The translations under genes were made by a program, and so were the position numbers. Shown piece by piece: positions 21,710 to 23,179 of a stretch of 23,179 nucleotides of DNA. Numbering within the stretch: the first letter of the stretch is position 1; the number at the start of each line of letters is the position of its first letter. Source of the stretch: CAZVAR01 sp964625225 (GTDB lineage: Bacteria; Pseudomonadota; Alphaproteobacteria; JAJUGE01). The notes under the pieces are model-generated. The model was not told where the DNA came from. It made no database searches and was given only the letters and a program-made list of their open reading frames with translations. Where the stretch lies: assembly GCA_964625225.1 (NCBI GenBank), contig CAZVAR010000048.1, forward strand, positions 1-23,179. Direction: 5' to 3'.

Positions 21710-23179
21710 ATGGCAATGCGCAAGGGTGGCGACCTGATCGCCGAGTTCCTCGTCAAGGAGAAGATGCCCTACGTCTTCGGCATCTGCGGCCACGGCAATG
21801 TCGGGCTGCTCGATTCGCTCTACGAGGTGCGCGACGAGGTGAAGCTCGTCTCGCCGCGCCACGAGCAGACCGCAGCCCACATGGCCGACGGCTTCTTCCG
21901 CGTCAGCCACAGGCCCGCCGCCACGCTCACCTCGACCGGGCCCGGCTCGGCCAACCTCATCATGGGCCTCGCCGTGGCGCAGACCGATTCCTCGGCCGTG
22001 TTCTCCATCACCGCCAACGTGCCGACCTCGCAGTTCAACCGCGGCCCGTTCCAGGAGCTGAACCAGCACCATCAGGCGGATTTCAACAACGTCATCCGCC
22101 CGGTGGTGAAGCGCAGCTTCCAGCCGACACGCGTGGAGATGCTGCCGCTCGCCATGCGGCAGGCCGCCCAGACCATGACCACGGGCCGCCCCGGCCCGGT
22201 CAATCTCGACGTGCCCTACAACCTCTTCGTCGAGAGCGCCGAGGTGAAGGAGGAGGCGCCGTGGAACGGCTTCGGCACCCGCCGCAGCGGCGCGTCGCCC
22301 GACGACGTCGCGACCGTGCTCGACTGGCTGCTCGCCGCCGAGCGGCCCGTCATCTTCGTCGGCCACGGCGTGACGCTGTCGGAGGCGGGCAGGGAGCTGA
22401 CGGCGCTGGCCGAGCGCCTGTCGGTGCCCGTGATCTCGTCGCCCAACGGCATGGGCACGATCGACATGCGCCACGAGCTGTCGCTGGGCTTCATCGGCCG
22501 CAACGGCGCCTATCCCGCTAACCAGGCCGGCCGCCATGCCGATCTCGTGCTCGCCGTCGGCGTGCGTTTCGACGACCGTTCCGCCTCGTCGTGGATTCCG
22601 GGCTATTCGTGGAACTTCCCGCAGACGCGGCTCGTCCATGTCGATCTCGACCATGCCGAGCTCGGCCGCAACTATCCGCCCGACCTCGCGATCCTCGCCG
22701 ACGCGCGCACCTTCCTGCGCCAGCTCCTCGCCGGGGTTGACGCGCGCAGCGTTCCGGCCGGCCCGCGTCTGCGCGCCTGGCACCAGGACATCGCTGGCTG
22801 GCACGCGGAATGGGAGGACTTCATCCGGCCGGGCTTCGAGACGCATTCGGCGCCGATCCGGCCCGAGCGCATCGTCGCCGACTGCCGCGCGGTGCTGCCC
22901 GACGACGCCATCGTCACGCTCGATTCCGGCATCCACCACAACTGGTTCATGCAGTTCTGGCAGGCACGGCGGCCGCAGTCGATGCTCAACACCTGGGGCT
23001 ATTCCGGCATGGGCTTCGGCCCGAGCTCGGCGCTCGGCGCCAAGCTCGCCGCACCCGACCGGCCGGTCGTGTCGATCTGCGGCGACGGCGGCTTCACCAT
23101 GGTGCCGCACGTGCTTTGCACGGCGGTGGAGTACGACATCCCGGTCGTCTGGGTGGTGTGGAACAACTACGCCTACGCT
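21710..23179 (+). CDS. Thiamine-diphosphate-dependent enzyme, acetolactate-synthase-like (partial, C-terminus outside window)
   Basis: ThDP enzyme of the acetolactate synthase / benzoylformate decarboxylase / oxalyl-CoA decarboxylase superfamily. 490 codons are visible; full-length relatives have about 550-600. The N-terminal PYR domain carries the catalytic Glu, E52 in SPRHEQTAAHMADG, then TSTGPGSANLI. The central domain includes RPVIFVGHG and SSPNGMGTIDM. The C-terminal PP domain begins near residue 405, with the metal/ThDP motif GDG at 458-460 and NN at 485-486 (VVWNNYAY) just before the edge. It would join or cleave 2-oxo acids or acyl-CoAs; which one is not visible. It follows the KstD-like gene by 16 nt, as part of one operon. 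Confidence 0.88.
   Translation, partial: MAMRKGGDLIAEFLVKEKMPYVFGICGHGNVGLLDSLYEVRDEVKLVSPRHEQTAAHMADGFFRVSHRPAATLTSTGPGSANLIMGLAVAQTDSSAVFSITANVPTSQFNRGPFQELNQHHQADFNNVIRPVVKRSFQPTRVEMLPLAMRQAAQTMTTGRPGPVNLDVPYNLFVESAEVKEEAPWNGFGTRRSGASPDDVATVLDWLLAAERPVIFVGHGVTLSEAGRELTALAERLSVPVISSPNGMGTIDMRHELSLGFIGRNGAYPANQAGRHADLVLAVGVRFDDRSASSWIPGYSWNFPQTRLVHVDLDHAELGRNYPPDLAILADARTFLRQLLAGVDARSVPAGPRLRAWHQDIAGWHAEWEDFIRPGFETHSAPIRPERIVADCRAVLPDDAIVTLDSGIHHNWFMQFWQARRPQSMLNTWGYSGMGFGPSSALGAKLAAPDRPVVSICGDGGFTMVPHVLCTAVEYDIPVVWVVWNNYAYA

Noticed and set aside
19894..23110. Two minus-strand frames of about 620 codons opposite the flavoprotein and ThDP genes
   Set aside because: No recognisable motif; the plus strand holds intact FAD and ThDP sites.
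1..23179. tRNA, rRNA, CRISPR arrays, insertion sequences or phage genes
   Set aside because: No cloverleaf-like tRNA ends, no regularly spaced direct repeats and no transposase or integrase other than the XerC/D-type protein were seen by eye.

Overview
The window is high-GC, densely packed bacterial DNA. Gene content and order point to an alphaproteobacterium, probably of the Rhodospirillales type. The signs are aroK-aroB-CNNM/CorC facing away from a small membrane gene, a helical periplasmic-type gene and a XerC/D recombinase; PstC and PstA with the long N-terminal extensions; and a DUF1127 protein. This placement is inferred from gene content, not from a database search. No rRNA, tRNA, CRISPR array or insertion sequence was seen.

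Left part (1-7848, all minus strand): aroK and aroB (shikimate pathway, overlapping by 4 nt), a CNNM/CBS/CorC membrane protein, the phosphate sensor kinase PhoR, and the phosphate importer genes pstS, pstC and pstA; pstA runs off the left edge. A strong hairpin lies between pstS and pstC. About 215 nt separate aroK from the rightward genes.

Middle (8063-13626, plus strand): a 46-residue membrane protein, a 573-residue exported helical protein, a XerC/D-type tyrosine recombinase, accA, and a two-gene ABC-2 exporter whose ATPase gene overlaps the end of accA by 4 nt. The block ends in a perfect 9-bp hairpin that contains the stop codon of the permease gene and, on the other strand, the stop codon of a frameshifted remnant of a Doc/Fic toxin.

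Right-middle (13642-17701, minus strand): the Doc remnant, a luciferase-like flavin monooxygenase, an AraC-HTH/alkylguanine methyltransferase fusion that follows a DUF1127 gene closely, and a PLP-dependent threonine/serine dehydratase. A stretch of about 500 nt (15012-15513) carries no convincing gene.

Right end (18488-23179, plus strand): a probable catabolic operon. It encodes a TcuA-like FAD dehydrogenase, a KstD/fumarate-reductase-like flavoprotein and a thiamine-diphosphate enzyme of the acetolactate-synthase type, which is cut by the right edge. About 790 nt of non-coding DNA precede it, with a good sigma70-type promoter, tandem inverted repeats and a long leader. This cluster and its upstream region are the least ordinary part of the window. 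The substrate cannot be read from the sequence.
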